A stretch of 64,000 nucleotides of DNA from an uncultured Verrucomicrobia subdivision 3 bacterium (GTDB lineage Bacteria > Verrucomicrobiota > Verrucomicrobiia > Limisphaerales > UBA11358), in assembly GCA_903872345.1 (NCBI GenBank), contig CAIQKM010000119.1, positions 1-64,000 of the forward strand, written 5' to 3'. Shown piece by piece: positions 62,923-64,000 of the stretch (the first letter of the stretch is position 1; every line of letters begins with the position of its first letter). The notes under the pieces are model-generated. The model had not been told where the DNA came from. It worked only from the letters and a program-made list of their open reading frames with translations, and searched no databases. The position numbers and the translations under genes were made by a program.

Positions 62923-64000
62923 AATAAATCCATTTTCGATTTGCCGGATTTGCCGGATTGGCCCGACTGGCCCGCCACGGCCGCCGCCGGCTCCTTGCCG
63001 GCGGGAATCTGAGCAATGATCGTGGTGCCCTTGCCCGGCGCGGAAACGATTTCAAAATGTCCGCCCACCATCTCCAGCCGTTCCCTCATGCCGAGCAATC
63101 CCAGGCGTTTCCCGCCCCGGGCGTTCAGCACCTTCTCCACCGGAAAGGATTTGCCGTCGTCCTTGATTTTCATGCGGATGCCTGCCGGCAGTTTCTGAAT
63201 GGAGATATCCACGCGTCCGGCCTTGGCATGGCGCGCCACATTGGTGAGCGCCTCCTGCGCCACCCGGTACAGCGTCGTCCGGCTGTCGTTGTCCAGTTGC
63301 TCCACCTTCGCAAAAACTTTCAAATGAACATGGATGCGCGTGCGCTTGGAAAAGGCTTTCACAAACGAATGCAACGCGGGAATGAGTCCCAGGTCGTCCA
63401 GCACCGCCGGCCGCAGCTCCCGGGCAAACCGGTGGACAATGTCCACGGATTTGGCCACCAGCCGCTGCGTGCGCGCGATGTTTTGTTCCAGCCCCTTGGT
63501 GTTGATCGTCGCCTCCTTGGCCAGCGCGGCCAGGCGCACATTGATGCCCGTCAGGGTCTGGGCGATGACATCGTGCAGTTCGCGGCTGATTTCCTTGCGC
63601 TCCTCCTCCTGCACCGACAGGATCTGGCGCGACAACTGCCGCAACTGTTCCTGCAAATGATCCGACTGCGCCAGCAACTGCGAGTAATGGTGCTCGCTCT
63701 TTTTCAACGCCGCCTCCGCCGCCTTGCGCTGGCCCACTTCCAGGCTCAGTTCCAGGTTCGACGCCGCCAGCTCCACCGTCCGCTGGCTCAAGGTGGCAAT
63801 GAACTTCCGCAGATAAACGGCCGCCTCTTCCGTGCTGAAATGAGTCTTCTCAATGGGCAGGATCGCCAGGGCAAAGAAATGTCCCGCCCGCCGGATCAGC
63901 GCGGCCCGTTTGCCCGCCGGACAGCCCGGCAGCAAATCGGCAATCAGGGTTTGCTCATGCAGCTTCGCCAAATCCAGCGTCTGCAACCCGGCGGCCAGCG
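62919..64000 (-). CDS. Sensor histidine kinase of the envelope island (N-terminus beyond window)
   Basis: The frame is open to the window edge (LAAGLQTLDLAKLHEQTL at the border), so the TTG at 63984-63986 is probably internal and the gene extends further. Visible: a ~70-residue helical sensor/hinge, a coiled coil (SLEVGQRKAAEAALKKSEHH), HisKA_3 with phospho-His in VQEEERKEISRELHDVIAQT, and HATPase with ALTNVARHAKA (N box), MKIKDDGKSF and LGLLGMRERLEMVGG. NarL-type partner lies two genes downstream. The last 20 residues are a short Gly-Gln-Ser-Gly / Gly-Lys-Ser repeat encoded by a near-tandem TTGCCGGAT DNA repeat. Confidence 0.88.
   Translation of the reverse strand, partial: LAAGLQTLDLAKLHEQTLIADLLPGCPAGKRAALIRRAGHFFALAILPIEKTHFSTEEAAVYLRKFIATLSQRTVELAASNLELSLEVGQRKAAEAALKKSEHHYSQLLAQSDHLQEQLRQLSRQILSVQEEERKEISRELHDVIAQTLTGINVRLAALAKEATINTKGLEQNIARTQRLVAKSVDIVHRFARELRPAVLDDLGLIPALHSFVKAFSKRTRIHVHLKVFAKVEQLDNDSRTTLYRVAQEALTNVARHAKAGRVDISIQKLPAGIRMKIKDDGKSFPVEKVLNARGGKRLGLLGMRERLEMVGGHFEIVSAPGKGTTIIAQIPAGKEPAAAVAGQSGQSGKSGKSKMDLL

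Overview
ORGANISM. The window looks like chromosome from a Verrucomicrobiota bacterium, probably of the Pedosphaera/Limisphaerales type. This is inferred from several traits seen together: very long secreted proteins built from autotransporter-associated beta-strand (PATR) repeats, recurrent C-terminal domains ending in Phe/Tyr-Tyr/Phe-Arg-Leu-x-x-Pro, an ECF sigma factor of the Sig-70_X6 type translationally coupled to a Ser/Thr kinase, a near absence of Shine-Dalgarno sequences, and NarL-type two-component systems. No rRNA, tRNA, CRISPR array or intact mobile element was seen. LEFT AND CENTRE (1-43.3 kb): a pectin / rhamnogalacturonan degradation locus. After a decayed SNF2-helicase-like remnant (1-653), the minus strand carries a GH43 glycosidase, a PL1-like pectate lyase fused to PATR repeats, two tandem GH29 alpha-L-fucosidases, a 2536-residue PATR protein, a Ser/Thr kinase plus ECF sigma pair, and a GH128-like glucanase with ricin-like and Ig-like modules. 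A divergent promoter region separates these from plus-strand genes: a GH78 alpha-L-rhamnosidase, a sensor histidine kinase, a NarL-type response regulator, a LamG/Ig repeat protein, and a third GH29 gene broken by one in-frame amber codon. Convergent to this is a PL4 rhamnogalacturonan lyase fused to FN3 and PATR repeats. The enzyme set fits cleavage of the rhamnogalacturonan backbone (PL4, GH78), homogalacturonan (PL1) and arabinose/xylose and fucose side chains (GH43, GH29). No SusC/SusD pair or sugar transporter is present here. The most striking gene is the histidine kinase beside the rhamnosidase. Its extracellular domain is visibly homologous to the non-catalytic beta-sandwich of that rhamnosidase, which suggests a kinase that senses the glycan with a borrowed carbohydrate-binding fold. 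RIGHT (43.6-64 kb): a densely packed minus-strand cell-envelope and stress island. Read in the direction of transcription it holds a sensor kinase (cut by the window end), a small exported protein, a NarL-type regulator, an MlaA lipid-transport domain fused to an alpha/beta hydrolase, a giant DUF11-type repeat protein with an exact 312-bp tandem array, a DUF1573 / rhodanese / MauE trio, a surface lipoprotein, a free-standing CBM48 protein, a YqjD-YqjE-YqjK-like operon, a second paralogous lipoprotein, a double PRC-barrel protein, a DUF2934 protein, Dps, two small unknown proteins and a transglutaminase-like protease, ending at a good terminator. A G/C-rich element (GGTGTWWMCCC core) recurs upstream of four of these genes and may be the operator of the island's own two-component system. 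Seven secreted proteins across the window share one of two C-terminal domain types, which I read as a candidate sorting or anchoring signal.
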